Below are positions 8,911-18,431 of a DNA stretch of 64,000 bases, one piece after another (positions within the stretch are counted from its first letter, which is position 1; each line of letters starts with the position of its first letter). The notes below the pieces were generated by a model that was not told the DNA's origin, did not search any database, and saw only the letters and a list, made by a program, of their open reading frames with translations. A program made the position numbers and the translations under genes. The stretch comes from Novibacillus thermophilus (GTDB lineage: Bacteria; Bacillota; Bacilli; Thermoactinomycetales; Novibacillaceae): the NCBI RefSeq assembly GCF_002005165.1, contig NZ_CP019699.1, positions 558,001-622,000 of the forward strand, given 5' to 3'.

Positions 8911-10350
8911 ATGAAACCGAGGACAATGTTTGAGAAGATCTGGGATCGACACGTCATTCACGAAGAGCCGGGGAAACCGAGCATCTTGTACATCGATCTC
9001 CACATGGTCCACGAAGTGACGTCGCCGCAAGCGTTTGAAGGGTTGAGGTTGTCCGGGAGACGCGTGCGCCGGCCGGACTTGACGTTTGCGACGATGGACC
9101 ACAACGTTCCGACGACGGACCCGAAATTGGGAGTAGAAGATGAGATTTCCGCCAAGCAGATGGAGACGTTGAAGAGGAACTGCGAGGAGTTCGGCATTGA
9201 GCTGGCCGATTTCTTCAGTGCCAGACGGGGGATCGTGCACGTCATAGGGCCGGAGCTCGGCTTAACTCTTCCGGGCAAAACGATTGTGTGCGGGGACAGT
9301 CACACGTCGACTCACGGAGCCTTCGGCGCCTTAGCCTTCGGCATCGGCACGAGTGAAGTCGAGCACGTACTGGCCACCCAATGTTTGCAGCAAGCGAAGC
9401 CGAAAACGATGGAAGTGCACGTAAAGGGTGATCTCCAACCGGGAGTCAAAGCGAAAGACTTGATCTTGGCCATTATCGCCAAATTCGGCACGGACTTTGC
9501 CACCGGCCACGTCATTGAGTACACCGGCGAAGCTTTGGAAAAAATGTCGATGGAAGAGCGGATGACGATATGTAACATGTCGATTGAAGCCGGGGCGCGC
9601 GCCGGCATGATTGCACCGGACGAAACGACGTTTGAGTATTTGCGCGGTCGTGAACGGGCACCGAAAGGGGAACTGTTCGACAAGGCGGTGGAAGAGTGGA
9701 AAGCGTTGCGCACAGACGAAGGGGCCGAATTTGACAGCCGTGTCGAAATTGACGCCTCTGAAGTGGCGCCGCAAGTGACGTGGGGCACCAGTCCGGGCAT
9801 GGGGACCGACATTAACGGGGTTGTCCCGGACCCGGCTTCTTTCGACAACCCGACGAAGCGCAAAGCCGCCGAGTTGGCGCTGGAGTACATGGATCTAAAG
9901 CCCGGTACACCGATGACGGAAATTCAAATTGACCGGGTGTTTATCGGCTCGTGTACGAACGGCCGGATTGAAGATCTGCGCGAAGCGGCGAAAGTCGTTC
10001 GCGGGCGGCGGGTCGCTCCCAACGTGAGGGCGATGGTCGTGCCCGGCTCACAACAAGTGAAACGACAGGCAGAAAAAGAAGGGCTGGATAAAGTGTTTAA
10101 AGCGGCTGGATTTGAATGGCGCCAAGCGGGGTGCAGCATGTGTCTCGGCATGAACCCCGATATTTTGCAGCCGGGTGAGCGGTGTGCGTCGACGTCGAAC
10201 CGCAACTTTGAAGGTCGACAGGGCCGCGGCGGCCGCACGCATTTAGTGAGTCCGGCGATGGCGGCAGCAGCCGCAATTGAAGGCCACTTCGTGGACGTGC
10301 GCAAGTGGAAATTCGTGGAAGAAGAGGTGTCTGAACATGGAGCCGTTTAA
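8911..10350 (+). CDS. leuC: 3-isopropylmalate dehydratase large subunit
   Basis: With LeuD, isomerises 2- to 3-isopropylmalate in leucine synthesis, and citramalate to 3-methylmalate when CimA is used. Aconitase-fold protein of 479 residues, [4Fe-4S]-dependent: the cluster cysteines are in [12 protein letters not shown] and [10 protein letters not shown], and the [20 protein letters not shown] signature is intact. Start ATG 8911 follows GGTGGGGTGAGGG. leuD overlaps its 3' end. The pair is separated by 36 kb from the ilvB-leuB operon in this window, which lacks its own leuCD. Confidence 0.96.
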   Translation: MKPRTMFEKIWDRHVIHEEPGKPSILYIDLHMVHEVTSPQAFEGLRLSGRRVRRPDLTFATMDHNVPTTDPKLGVEDEISAKQMETLKRNCEEFGIELADFFSARRGIVHVIGPELGLTLPGKTIVCGDSHTSTHGAFGALAFGIGTSEVEHVLATQCLQQAKPKTMEVHVKGDLQPGVKAKDLILAIIAKFGTDFATGHVIEYTGEALEKMSMEERMTICNMSIEAGARAGMIAPDETTFEYLRGRERAPKGELFDKAVEEWKALRTDEGAEFDSRVEIDASEVAPQVTWGTSPGMGTDINGVVPDPASFDNPTKRKAAELALEYMDLKPGTPMTEIQIDRVFIGSCTNGRIEDLREAAKVVRGRRVAPNVRAMVVPGSQQVKRQAEKEGLDKVFKAAGFEWRQAGCSMCLGMNPDILQPGERCASTSNRNFEGRQGRGGRTHLVSPAMAAAAAIEGHFVDVRKWKFVEEEVSEHGAV

Positions 10351-10945
10351 ACGACATACCGGGTTGGTCGCGCCGCTAGACCGAGCCAACGTGGACACGG
10401 ACGCCATTATACCGAAACAATTTTTAAAGCGCATCGAACGGACCGGTTTCGGGCAGTTTCTCTTTTACGACTGGCGTTTCGACGAAGCGGGAAACGAAAA
10501 CCCCGAATTCGAGCTAAACAAACCTCAATACAGAGGGGCCAGCATTTTGCTCGCCAGGGACAATTTTGGCTGCGGTTCTTCGCGGGAGCACGCGCCGTGG
10601 GCCCTTCTCGACTACGGATTTAAAGTGCTGATCGCCCCGTCTTTCGCCGACATTTTTTACAACAACTGTTTTAAAAACGGCATTTTGCCCATCCAGTTGC
10701 CGGCGGAGACCGTCGATGAGCTGTTTCAAAAAGCAGGGCAAGAAGGGTTTACGCTGACGGTGGATTTAGAAAAGTGCACCATTTCAGACGACCGTGAGTT
10801 TCACGTCACATTTGACGTGGACGGCTACCGGCGCCAGTGCCTGTTACAAGGCCTGGACGATATCGGCGTGACGTTGCAGTACGAAGATAAAATCAAGGCA
10901 TTTGAGAAGCAGTATCCGGCCTACTATCAACCGCAAACGGGCTGA
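10337..10945 (+). CDS. leuD: 3-isopropylmalate dehydratase small subunit
   Basis: Swivelling-domain partner of LeuC. The 202-residue protein carries [19 protein letters not shown] and [17 protein letters not shown], both characteristic of LeuD. An ORF is open from 10277, but [20 protein letters not shown] from ATG 10337 is the family start, preceded by AGAGGTG. This start lies 14 bp inside leuC, so translation is coupled. Transcription ends at a strong hairpin at 11016. Confidence 0.96.
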   Translation: MEPFKRHTGLVAPLDRANVDTDAIIPKQFLKRIERTGFGQFLFYDWRFDEAGNENPEFELNKPQYRGASILLARDNFGCGSSREHAPWALLDYGFKVLIAPSFADIFYNNCFKNGILPIQLPAETVDELFQKAGQEGFTLTVDLEKCTISDDREFHVTFDVDGYRRQCLLQGLDDIGVTLQYEDKIKAFEKQYPAYYQPQTG

Positions 10946-11015
10946 GCGTAGGACATAAAGTGAAACCTCCCAGCCGCTTCAACGTTTTCTGGCTTTAAGT
11001 GAAATGCGTAAGGTG

Positions 11016-11060
11016 AAAGGGGCGTCTGCCAACCGACCGCCCCTTTAAATTTTTGTTTTT
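11016..11060 (+). terminator. intrinsic terminator after leuCD
   Basis: Perfect 9-bp stem AAAGGGGCG (11016-11024) / CGCCCCTTT (11038-11046), followed by AAATTTTTGTTTTT. On the minus strand the T-tract is absent, so it mainly serves leuCD. Confidence 0.85.
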
Positions 11061-13740
11061 ACGTGTCGTCCTCCTCTGTCGACGTCCAATGGACCGTGAA
11101 CGTCACTTCATCGGATGCGGCATCCATATCTTCTGCGTGAGTGGATTGGGCGCTGCTTTCGGCCGTAGCGTCGACCTCTTCTGCGTCACTCGTTGAAGTG
11201 TCGACTTCATGGTTGGAAGACAGAGTGTAGATTGGCTCCGAGTCGTCCAAATGTGTTTCGGCTGCGCCCTCCTGTGCTTGTGCCAACGGTTCCTCATCCC
11301 CTTGCGATTCGAAGGCGGAAATGGAATCACGCTCTTTTGCATTGCCTGCCTCAGCAGATTGGGCGGCATGGCTTCCGACCGCAATCCAGAAGAATGTCCC
11401 TTCCACCGCAGTCTCTGCTGGTTCCGATGGCGTCTGAATGCGGATGGAAAACGAGTCTGTTCGGCGTTCTTCTAAGCTGGCCGTGCACCCCGGGCGATCG
11501 GTCATGGCGACGACGGCGTATTCAGGTGAAGAATACGGTCGGTTGAACTGAACATCGAGGAAAACCTCGCTTTCGTTTTCCCTAATCCGAAATGTGCCCA
11601 CACCGAACTGGCTGTTGTTTTGACTGTAAGTGTGGAAAGGGTTGAAAGACAGTTTCTCCAGTCCGATGGAGTGGTCAGCGATTTTATCGCCGGTTACGGC
11701 TCCGTCTGCGATGGTGTCCGTCATGACCGCTTCCTTGGCCAGGTGGGCACTTTCGACTGAACGGCTGCGGATGTGACGCGCTTCTACCGTTTCAGCGGCC
11801 ATGTGCCTCGCTTGTATCGATTCAGAAGCGATCTTATTCCCCGTAACGGTTTGTTCCTGTAAGTGACGAGTGTTGACAGATTCCTCCGCCAGTTTATCCG
11901 CTGTGACAGCAGCATCGGAGATGTGGGCTGACCGGATGGATTCTGAAGCGATCTTCGGTGATGTGACAGAACCGTCGACAAGGTGATCCTGCCGGATGAC
12001 CCAAGACTGCAAGTGATCACTGTGGATACAATCAGGTGCTAAGTGATGACTGTGAATTTCTTCCGATGCGATGTGCGATTGGCGAACGGCTTCCTCTGCC
12101 AATTTGTCGTTGGTGACCGCCTGGGCTTGAATGTGCCGCGATTCTATGACTTCCGGTGCCAATTGGACAGATGTGATCGTTTCATTGGCGAGGTGGTCTC
12201 GAGTGACCGACTTGTTTTGAATGTGGCGGCTTTGGATCGCGTCGTCCGCGATGTGATGTGCCTGAACAGCTTCTTCGGTCAACTTTTCACTGGCGACGGA
12301 ATGGTCTCGCAAGTGGGCAGTCTCGACAGAATCGGGTGCGATTTTGGAAGACGTGACGGAACTTTCGCCTAACTTCGCGGTGGTGATGGCGTAATCGATC
12401 ATTTTGTCCGTTGAAACCGATTCAGGTGACAGTTTAGACGTGGTGACAGACTTATCTGCCAGTTTGGACCCAAATACGCTGTTTTCCGCCAAGTGGTGTT
12501 CGTGAATGCTCCCTTCTTTGATGTGGGAGCTCCCGACGGACCTCTGTTCAAGGTGGTGTTCCTGAATGGCCTTCGGCACGATGTGTGTGCTCGTCACCGC
12601 ATCATCTTCGATGATGTGGCTGTCGACGGATTTTGGGGCGATTTTGGCTTTGGTGACAGCGTGTTCAGCCAGGTGTTTTTCGGAAACGCTTCCCGGAGAG
12701 AGATGTTTTCCGGAAATCGTCTGTTCTTCCAACATGTCTCCTTGAATGGACGCAGGGGAGATGGCCCTTTTCGTCACGGCTTTGTCCGCTAAATGGTGCA
12801 TTTCGATAGCCTGTTGTTGGATGTGATGACTTTGGACGGCTTGACGCTTGATAGCGTCCGAGTGGATGCTATTGGCAGACACTTTCTCTTCCGTAACAGC
12901 TTTGTCCGCCAAGTGATGCGTTTGGACGGATTGGTCGGCGATGTGTTTTCCTTTTACAGAGGCTTGATCCAATTTGCTCGAGGTAATGGCTTCTCTACTG
13001 ATTTTGTCACTTGTGACAGCACCGTCTTGCAGCTTGGCGGTGGAGATGACGCCGTCTTTCAACTTTGCCTGATCCACACAGCTGTTGGCTAGGCTGTTGG
13101 CCGTAATCGATCCGCTCTTAATCTTCTGCGACGTGATGGCTTGATCGGCAATGTGTTCTCCCTGCACATGACCGGCAGCCAGATGGCGAGAGTGGATGGA
13201 CCTGTCTTTCAACTTTGTGTCGTCGATACTGTAGTCGACGAGCCGGTCGCCTGTAATGTTGTTTTCCATTAAGTGTTTAGATTGAATCGTCTCGCGTTTG
13301 ATTTTTTCCCCGCTGATGGATCCGGAAGCGATGTGTTGCTCTTTGACAGCGCCCGGCACGATTTTGGGGGCGGTCACGGACCCGTTTTCCAGTTTGGACG
13401 TGTTCACGATGTTGTCCGAAAGGTGATCGCGCTGTACGGCATTGTTTTTAATTTTGGAACTGGTTACGGATTGATTTGCCAGCTTTTCACTCGTCACTGA
13501 TTCATTGGACAAATCACCCGTGTAAATGTAAGGTTTGGAAATGCGTTCGATGGAGGCGGGGGTTTTTGTGCTGGCGGTGTGCAGTTGGGCAGAATCGTGA
13601 TCTTGTGGTGTGTCAAGATCGTTTCGGTTCACGATGTTGTCTATGATCCACTCATCATCGATCGGAATCTGTCGCTTTTTTTTGCGGACAGGCTTTCTCG
13701 GCTTTCGGTTCCTCACCTTGATCATCCTTCCTGTTATCAT
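11059..13740 (-). CDS. WIAG-tail domain protein with 62 tandem decapeptide repeats
   Basis: An 893-residue protein of unknown function. Residues 1-35 are very basic (RNRKPRKPVRKKKRQ); 81-700 consist of about 62 back-to-back ten-residue repeats with no insertions, pattern [S/A]-[V/I]-T-S-x-[K/H]-[I/L]-x-x-x, for example SVTSSKIKNN or AIQSRHIQNK; about 701-800 form a beta-rich domain ending FFWIAVGSHA, matching the WIAG-tail domain of spore-forming Firmicutes; the end is an acidic Ser/Glu/Asp-rich tail. The regular spacing suggests a fibre, probably beta-solenoid. No signal peptide. ATG 13740 follows GGGTGAAAG, but GTG 13716, nine bases after AGGAAGG, is an alternative start. A surface or spore appendage role is an inference. 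Confidence 0.85.
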   Translation of the reverse strand: MITGRMIKVRNRKPRKPVRKKKRQIPIDDEWIIDNIVNRNDLDTPQDHDSAQLHTASTKTPASIERISKPYIYTGDLSNESVTSEKLANQSVTSSKIKNNAVQRDHLSDNIVNTSKLENGSVTAPKIVPGAVKEQHIASGSISGEKIKRETIQSKHLMENNITGDRLVDYSIDDTKLKDRSIHSRHLAAGHVQGEHIADQAITSQKIKSGSITANSLANSCVDQAKLKDGVISTAKLQDGAVTSDKISREAITSSKLDQASVKGKHIADQSVQTHHLADKAVTEEKVSANSIHSDAIKRQAVQSHHIQQQAIEMHHLADKAVTKRAISPASIQGDMLEEQTISGKHLSPGSVSEKHLAEHAVTKAKIAPKSVDSHIIEDDAVTSTHIVPKAIQEHHLEQRSVGSSHIKEGSIHEHHLAENSVFGSKLADKSVTTSKLSPESVSTDKMIDYAITTAKLGESSVTSSKIAPDSVETAHLRDHSVASEKLTEEAVQAHHIADDAIQSRHIQNKSVTRDHLANETITSVQLAPEVIESRHIQAQAVTNDKLAEEAVRQSHIASEEIHSHHLAPDCIHSDHLQSWVIRQDHLVDGSVTSPKIASESIRSAHISDAAVTADKLAEESVNTRHLQEQTVTGNKIASESIQARHMAAETVEARHIRSRSVESAHLAKEAVMTDTIADGAVTGDKIADHSIGLEKLSFNPFHTYSQNNSQFGVGTFRIRENESEVFLDVQFNRPYSSPEYAVVAMTDRPGCTASLEERRTDSFSIRIQTPSEPAETAVEGTFFWIAVGSHAAQSAEAGNAKERDSISAFESQGDEEPLAQAQEGAAETHLDDSEPIYTLSSNHEVDTSTSDAEEVDATAESSAQSTHAEDMDAASDEVTFTVHWTSTEEDDT
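11641..13500 (-). repeat. 62 in-frame 30-bp coding repeats
   Basis: The region encodes 62 consecutive ten-residue units in perfect register. Units are diverged at the DNA level (for example GTGACAGA and GTAACGGA variants), so this is an old, protein-level repeat rather than a recent DNA expansion. It is not a CRISPR array: there are no invariant repeats or unique spacers. Confidence 0.9.
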
Positions 13741-13786
13741 CTTTCACCCATAGGTATATTCACTAGAGGCAAACGTGGAAACATAA

Positions 13787-14503
13787 TTATTGAAAATGGG
13801 TGTATACCTTGATGACGAGTGGCAGATGGTCGGACGCTTCCGGTAGAGTCTTCACGACGTCGGCTTGGACAACGCGAAAGGCCGGGCTCAAAAAGATGTA
13901 ATCCAACCGGGCGCGGGGCCGATATGAAGGATAAGTACATCCGGCTCCCTCTCCCGCTTCCTGCCAGCTGTCGATCAAGTGACGGGTGACGTTGCACCAT
14001 GGGGAACTGCCCGGTTTCATGTTCCAGTCTCCAGCCAACATGACAGGCAGTCGGGTTTCTTTCACTTTGTTCAAAATAAACGACGTTTGTCGTCTGTGGG
14101 TGATTCTGTCCAGGCTGAGGTGAGTGGCATACAGTTTAATCGGTTGAGCGTCGATGAGACACGTGACATCCAGTAGGGCACGGTCTTCAACGAGGCGGTA
14201 GTGTAAGCGATAGTTTTGAATGTCCGCAATGGGATAGCGGGATAGGACAGCGTTCCCGAACTCTCTATTCTCTCCACGGTGTACGGCAGGGCCGAACGCG
14301 TAGTCCATCTGTAAATAGTGTGCCAGCCAGTCAATTTGGTCGATGTAGTCACTTCGGCTGGAAAAGTTCCGGTCCACTTCGTTCAAGACGGCCAGATCTA
14401 CATCGCACGCTGCAATTAAGTCGGCTATGCGTTGCAAGTTGAGGACACCGTCTGTACCTCTGCCGTGATGGATGTTAAAGGACATGATCGTTATGTAGGA
14501 CAT
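13787..14503 (-). CDS. endonuclease/exonuclease/phosphatase family protein
   Basis: A 238-residue single-domain phosphodiesterase of the DNase I/Mg-dependent EEP fold. Visible motifs: SFNIHHG (metal-binding Asn), LNEVDRN (catalytic Glu), ATHLSLD, GDWNMKPGSSPW and the C-terminal SDHLPLV His. The ORF is open from 14521, but the Shine-Dalgarno GAGGAGG lies inside that extension; ATG 14503 (MSYITIMSFNIHHG), eight bases downstream of it, is the start. No signal peptide. Substrate (nucleic acid, phospholipid or sugar phosphate) cannot be told. Divergent from the M48 protease gene. Confidence 0.85.
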   Translation of the reverse strand: MSYITIMSFNIHHGRGTDGVLNLQRIADLIAACDVDLAVLNEVDRNFSSRSDYIDQIDWLAHYLQMDYAFGPAVHRGENREFGNAVLSRYPIADIQNYRLHYRLVEDRALLDVTCLIDAQPIKLYATHLSLDRITHRRQTSFILNKVKETRLPVMLAGDWNMKPGSSPWCNVTRHLIDSWQEAGEGAGCTYPSYRPRARLDYIFLSPAFRVVQADVVKTLPEASDHLPLVIKVYTHFQ

Positions 14504-14613
14504 CGAAGTTTTCCTCCTCATGTTGGACAGGCAGGCGAGGAAGTCTCACTCATGATTTGCCTGGCCAAGCATACGAATGAAAACAAAACAGCCAAAGTAG
14601 GTGGACGGTCGCC

Positions 14614-15891
14614 ATGGACAACAAATCCGTACGATGGTTCGTCGTGCTCTTTATCGTGTATGCTATTGCGTTGGCAGTCGGTTTATTCAGTGTGCAGCGC
14701 CCTGTCCCGGTACCGGACGGTTGGGTGGGGACGGTAGCCGATCCTAAGACCTTCATTCCAGAAGGTGAACTTGAGGAAAATGCCCTTTTCGCCCGGATAC
14801 GGGACCTGCTTTATTTTTTGCAGACACCGTTGATGTGGCTGTTGGTGCTGATTGGTCTGTTTGCCGGTTGGTTTCGAAGGGCAAAAGAGTGGCTAGACCG
14901 TCGCATCAAGTTGCGGATATGGTCCGGTACGGCTTTTGCCGTTGCGGTCTTGACGGCGGTGGAACTGATCCAACTGCCGTTTCATGGGGCTTACTACGCG
15001 TTGTCCCGCTATTCTGGCGTGTCGAATATGAGTGTCGGGTTTTGGCTGACAGATCAGCTGAAAGCGTCGTTGCTGTCCGTCGCCATGTCCCTGCCTGTCG
15101 TGTTCCTCCTGTTTTTCTTCATACGGAACAGCCCCAGGAGATGGTGGGCCTGGATGGGTCTAATCTCCGTACCGCTCACGCTGTTTTTTGTCTTTATCCA
15201 ACCCGTCGTCCTCGATCCGCTGTTTAACGATTACACGCTGCTGCGTGAATCAGAGTTGAAAGCCGACATTCTCGCCCTGGCCGATCAGGCCGGTATACCG
15301 GCGGACAACGTGTACGAAGTGAACATGTCGGAACGGACCAATGCGTTGAACGCCTACGTGACCGGAATCGGATCTAATGCGCGCATCGTTTTGTGGGACA
15401 CGATGCTTGAACAGATGTCGACAGAGGAAATTTTGTTCACGATGGCGCACGAAATCGGACATTATCAGATGAGACACGTTTACTGGGGTACCTTTTTCAG
15501 CATTGCAGGGACCTTTTTGTCGCTGTACCTTGTCTTTCGCGGTTCGAGATGGCTGCTCGCGAAGTTCGGATGGCTGTGGGACATTCCGTCCCTTTCACGT
15601 GTCACGGCGCTCCCGGTACTGTTACTCGTTTTTTCTGTCGTCCATTTCGTGGCGACCCCAGTAAATACTGGAATTTCCAGGGTTATGGAAACGTCGGCCG
15701 ACGAGTACGCGCTCCAGATGACAGGCGCTCCGGAGGCTGGGATCAGCGGTTTTCAGCAGTTAGCCCGTAAAGGGAGGTCGGAAACGTATCCCCCTCGCTT
15801 CATTAGATGGTGGCGTTATACGCATCCTTCCATTTCCGAACGGCTACACCGCTTTGAGTCGGAGAGAGGCAGCGGTTCTGCCTTGGAGTAG
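14614..15891 (+). CDS. M48 family integral membrane metallopeptidase (Ste24/CaaX protease type)
   Basis: A 425-residue zinc protease of the Ste24 family. Several hydrophobic spans surround the active site MAHEIGHYQMRH (HExxH, near residue 280), with the third zinc ligand in ETSADEYALQMTG about 75 residues later. The N-terminal region has a first membrane segment (VVLFIVYAIALAVGLFSV) followed by an extracellular loop. ATG 14614 follows GTAGGTGGAC. Members degrade misfolded membrane proteins or process lipidated or peptide substrates; the substrate here is unknown. Confidence 0.9.
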   Translation: MDNKSVRWFVVLFIVYAIALAVGLFSVQRPVPVPDGWVGTVADPKTFIPEGELEENALFARIRDLLYFLQTPLMWLLVLIGLFAGWFRRAKEWLDRRIKLRIWSGTAFAVAVLTAVELIQLPFHGAYYALSRYSGVSNMSVGFWLTDQLKASLLSVAMSLPVVFLLFFFIRNSPRRWWAWMGLISVPLTLFFVFIQPVVLDPLFNDYTLLRESELKADILALADQAGIPADNVYEVNMSERTNALNAYVTGIGSNARIVLWDTMLEQMSTEEILFTMAHEIGHYQMRHVYWGTFFSIAGTFLSLYLVFRGSRWLLAKFGWLWDIPSLSRVTALPVLLLVFSVVHFVATPVNTGISRVMETSADEYALQMTGAPEAGISGFQQLARKGRSETYPPRFIRWWRYTHPSISERLHRFESERGSGSALE

Positions 15892-15910
15892 CAGCCGCTG
15901 CCCCTCTGTT
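15868..15910 (+). terminator. weak hairpin between M48 gene and gerQ
   Basis: GGCAGCGG (15868-15875) pairs with CCGCTGCC (15895-15902) around the M48 stop codon, followed by CCTCTGTTTCT, only moderately T-rich. It lies between two convergent genes. Confidence 0.4.
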
Positions 15911-15939
15911 TCTAAACTTAGCTCATGTGCACGAATCGG

Positions 15940-16287
15940 TCATCCCTGTTCAGGGGGCGTAAAGGCGATGTCGTCAAATACAAAGTAATCCACGTTAATC
16001 ATGCGGAATAAGTAATCTTTGTTGGTCTCCCGATCTCTGAGCAACAAATAGTCTCGTCCTGCTGCCCTTAATGTTCCCGTGACGACCTTGGCGTTCCATT
16101 CGCGGTTGTTCTCGTACGTCAAGTAGATCGTCACCACTTTGCCGATATTCAGGCGCAAAATATTTTCAATGTACGACTCTTCCATCTGTTGGCTCGCTTC
16201 CGCCCCCATTTGACTGGGATAAAAACTGTCGCAGTTGACATAAGGCGACGGATGAGATGGCGGGATATGTCCGTCGTAACGGTACAT
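15940..16287 (-). CDS. gerQ: spore coat protein GerQ
   Basis: Spore coat protein required for the activity or localisation of the cortex-lytic enzyme CwlJ during germination; substrate of coat cross-linking in Bacillus. 115 residues with a short Pro/Ser-rich N-terminus and the conserved GerQ core EESYIENILRLNIGKVVTIY, followed by NNREWNAKVVTG and AAGRDYLLLRD. ATG 16287 follows AAAGGAGAGG. It directly follows cwlJ, 25 bp downstream, as in B. subtilis cwlJ-gerQ, so the two are very likely co-transcribed late in the mother cell. Confidence 0.95.
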   Translation of the reverse strand: MYRYDGHIPPSHPSPYVNCDSFYPSQMGAEASQQMEESYIENILRLNIGKVVTIYLTYENNREWNAKVVTGTLRAAGRDYLLLRDRETNKDYLFRMINVDYFVFDDIAFTPPEQG

Positions 16288-16312
16288 GGGATCCTCTCCT
16301 TTTTTTAAATAG

Positions 16313-16735
16313 CTAGAATACGTTCGGACAGTCTTCTTGCCTGGGAATATAGAAACAGTGGCTTTTGTAGCGGCCGCTGTGTTGTTGGTTGTACCACGTC
16401 GGAGGGCAACTTCCGGATGGTTTGAAGAACCACAGCGCGTATGTGGCGGGATCGTACCGCTCTCCGCGGATGACTTGTCGGGCTAACCGAATGTCTCGTT
16501 CCCTGGGGGGCTGGTAAAAGTACGAATGCTGTACAGCTTCAAAACCGCCCGGCGACTGAAACACCATTTGTTCAATGGTGCGAATGCCGACGAAGTCCAA
16601 ACAGTTGGCGACGACGCGATTGACGCCGACGTTTCCGACCATGAGCATTCCCAATTCCAAGTCACCCTCTGCTTCGGCACGCATTAATTGGGCGAGCAGC
16701 CTCACGTCTTGTTCTCTGGCAGATACGCGTGACAT
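16313..16735 (-). CDS. cwlJ: spore cortex-lytic cell wall hydrolase CwlJ
   Basis: Hydrolyses cortex peptidoglycan during germination, particularly in response to Ca-dipicolinate. 140 residues of the Hydrolase_2 (SleB/CwlJ) domain: LLAQLMRAEAEGDLELGMLM with the catalytic Glu, then VGVNRVVANCLDF, and the C-terminal CPPTWYNQQHSGRYKSHCFY. As in other CwlJ proteins there is no signal peptide or binding domain. ATG 16735 follows GGAGGTGA. First gene of the pair with gerQ. Confidence 0.95.
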   Translation of the reverse strand: MSRVSAREQDVRLLAQLMRAEAEGDLELGMLMVGNVGVNRVVANCLDFVGIRTIEQMVFQSPGGFEAVQHSYFYQPPRERDIRLARQVIRGERYDPATYALWFFKPSGSCPPTWYNQQHSGRYKSHCFYIPRQEDCPNVF

Positions 16736-16893
16736 GGGTCACCTCCGTCTACATCCAGCTTCTCCAACAGTATATTGGGCTTCTGCTGGAAGCGTTCCGT
16801 CACAACGTGAAAAAATGTTCATGATTCAGGCGAGTGTTTCTCATCGTTTGTGGTATATTGAATAGTACAGACATGCTGAAACGTGGTGTTTTA

Positions 16894-17835
16894 ATGATGA
16901 AGAGATGGCTGAAGTCTTTCGGTATTTTAACGACGTTCGGGACGTATCTCATCCTCGTTATGGGGGCGGTTGTGACCAAAACAGAATCCGGTGAAGGGTG
17001 CGGCGATTCGTGGCCCCTTTGTCACGGCGAACTGATCCCGTCTTCCGTCAATCTCGAACTGGTCATCGAGTACAGCCACCGCATCGTTTCTGGCATTGTG
17101 GGTCTGCTCGTACTGATTTTTGCGATCTGGGCAGTTGCCGCAATGCGGAAAAGTCGAGCTGTCAAATGGTTTGCCATCGGTAGCGTGTTTTTCATCGCAT
17201 TTCAAGGGGCGCTCGGCGCGATGGCTGTCGTCTTCGGCCAGTCGGATGCCGTCCTGGCTTTGCATTTCGGTTTTTCTCTGCTCTGCTTCACATGCGTCCT
17301 TCTTTTGACTATGCTCGTGTTCCGAGGGGATCAACCGCACGAAGTGCGCCTGACCGATGTGACCGACTCATTTCGCTACTTAATCTGGTCGGCGGCTGTC
17401 TTCATTTACTTAGTCGTCTACACGGGTGCTTACGTGCGCCACGCCGATGCGAGCATGGGCTGTGCTGACTGGCCGTTGTGTAACGGACAGCTGATTCCGC
17501 CCCTCTCGGGCATTGAAGGGATTCAGTTTGGCCACCGTGTCGCGGCGGCCCTGTCGTTTATCTTTATCGCCTACATTACGTATGTGGCGATCCGTCACTA
17601 CAGAGACAGAAAAGACGTTTACTGGGGCAGTGTGGCATCGTTCGCCCTCATTGTGTTACAAGTGGTGAGCGGCGGTTTGACGGTGCTGACAGGAATCCAG
17701 TTGATGGTGTCCATTGTCCATACTACCATCGTGTCGTTCTTGTTCGGAGTGATGTGCTACATGGCCTTTCAAGTCCGTAAACCCGCCGGGCAGCGCCAGG
17801 GGGGTATGATAGAGACAAAACGGGTGTTGACGTGA
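16894..17835 (+). CDS. ctaA: heme A synthase (CtaA/COX15)
   Basis: Oxidises the C8 methyl of heme O to give heme A for aa3-type cytochrome oxidase. 313 residues, eight membrane spans. The ESGEGCGDSWPLCHG loop cysteine pair (Bacillus-type CtaA), the EYSHR heme His and the second-half MGCADWPLCNG cysteines and GHR heme His are present. The ORF is open from GTG 16834, but a TATATT element lies in that extension, so ATG 16894 (MMKRWLKSFG) or 16897 is preferred; ATG 16873 is possible. No ctaB (heme O synthase) is adjacent, unlike the common ctaA/ctaB divergence. Confidence 0.92.
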   Translation: MMKRWLKSFGILTTFGTYLILVMGAVVTKTESGEGCGDSWPLCHGELIPSSVNLELVIEYSHRIVSGIVGLLVLIFAIWAVAAMRKSRAVKWFAIGSVFFIAFQGALGAMAVVFGQSDAVLALHFGFSLLCFTCVLLLTMLVFRGDQPHEVRLTDVTDSFRYLIWSAAVFIYLVVYTGAYVRHADASMGCADWPLCNGQLIPPLSGIEGIQFGHRVAAALSFIFIAYITYVAIRHYRDRKDVYWGSVASFALIVLQVVSGGLTVLTGIQLMVSIVHTTIVSFLFGVMCYMAFQVRKPAGQRQGGMIETKRVLT

Positions 17836-17862
17836 CGGTATATGTGATAAGGGTGTGATGCG

Positions 17863-18375
17863 ATGCACGTCATCGAGCGCAAAAAGCGGTACGACGGAAC
17901 GGTGACGGAGTACCGTTGCCGACTGGTCAGAAGGCGCGAGAGGGAAATGGTGCTGCTGTACGCCATTCCACAACCGTTCAAGCTGAATGCCGCGTCCTGG
18001 ACCGTTCACATCCCGGCCGGAACGTACACCGTCGCCTATTACTGGGAGCACTTGCCTTACAACGTCTACCATTGGCGGACGCCGGCCGGCATCTCCTTAG
18101 GATCGTACTTTAACATTGTGAAAGATACATGCATAGCGGAAAACTGTGTGTCATACACCGACATGATCGTCGACGTGATGGTCATGCCTAATGGGGATTA
18201 CGCTGTTCTCGACGAAGATGAACTTCCTGCTCCGCTTGACGTTTTTGAAAATGGCCGCGTGAAGTCAAGTGTCGACCAGCTCTTGCGTCACCTCGATGAA
18301 GTGATGCGTTACCTATACGAGGAAACGGACCGTCTGATCGAAGCAGGGAATATCAAAGGAATCGTTCGCTTGTAA
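17863..18375 (+). CDS. DUF402 domain protein (possible nucleoside tri/diphosphatase)
   Basis: A 170-residue soluble protein with the DUF402 (FomD/NtdP-like) barrel: core motifs ASWTVHIPAGTYTVAYYWEHLPYNVYHW-type segments at 40-75, YFNIVKDTC, VSYTDMIVDVMVMPNGDY and DEDELPAPLD, the last three rich in acidic metal-binding candidates. Related Bacillus and Staphylococcus proteins hydrolyse nucleoside tri- and diphosphates; the assignment here is by family only. ATG 17863 follows AAGGGTG. Ends in a 15-bp bidirectional terminator that overlaps the stop codon. Confidence 0.85.
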   Translation: MHVIERKKRYDGTVTEYRCRLVRRREREMVLLYAIPQPFKLNAASWTVHIPAGTYTVAYYWEHLPYNVYHWRTPAGISLGSYFNIVKDTCIAENCVSYTDMIVDVMVMPNGDYAVLDEDELPAPLDVFENGRVKSSVDQLLRHLDEVMRYLYEETDRLIEAGNIKGIVRL

Positions 18376-18411
18376 AAGACCCGTATCACCTTAAGTGTGA
18401 TACGGGTCTTT
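18375..18411 (+). terminator. strong bidirectional terminator
   Basis: Perfect 15-bp stem AAAGACCCGTATCAC (18375-18389) / GTGATACGGGTCTTT (18397-18411) with a 7-nt loop. It separates the convergent DUF402 and SASP genes and has A and T runs on both flanks. Confidence 0.9.
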
Positions 18412-18431
18412 ACCTTACGAGTCGCTCGATT

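Noticed and set aside
11641-13500. Regular 30-bp periodicity resembling a CRISPR-like repeat array
   Set aside because: The period is codon-level; units diverge in DNA and encode one continuous protein. No invariant repeat or spacer structure and no cas genes.
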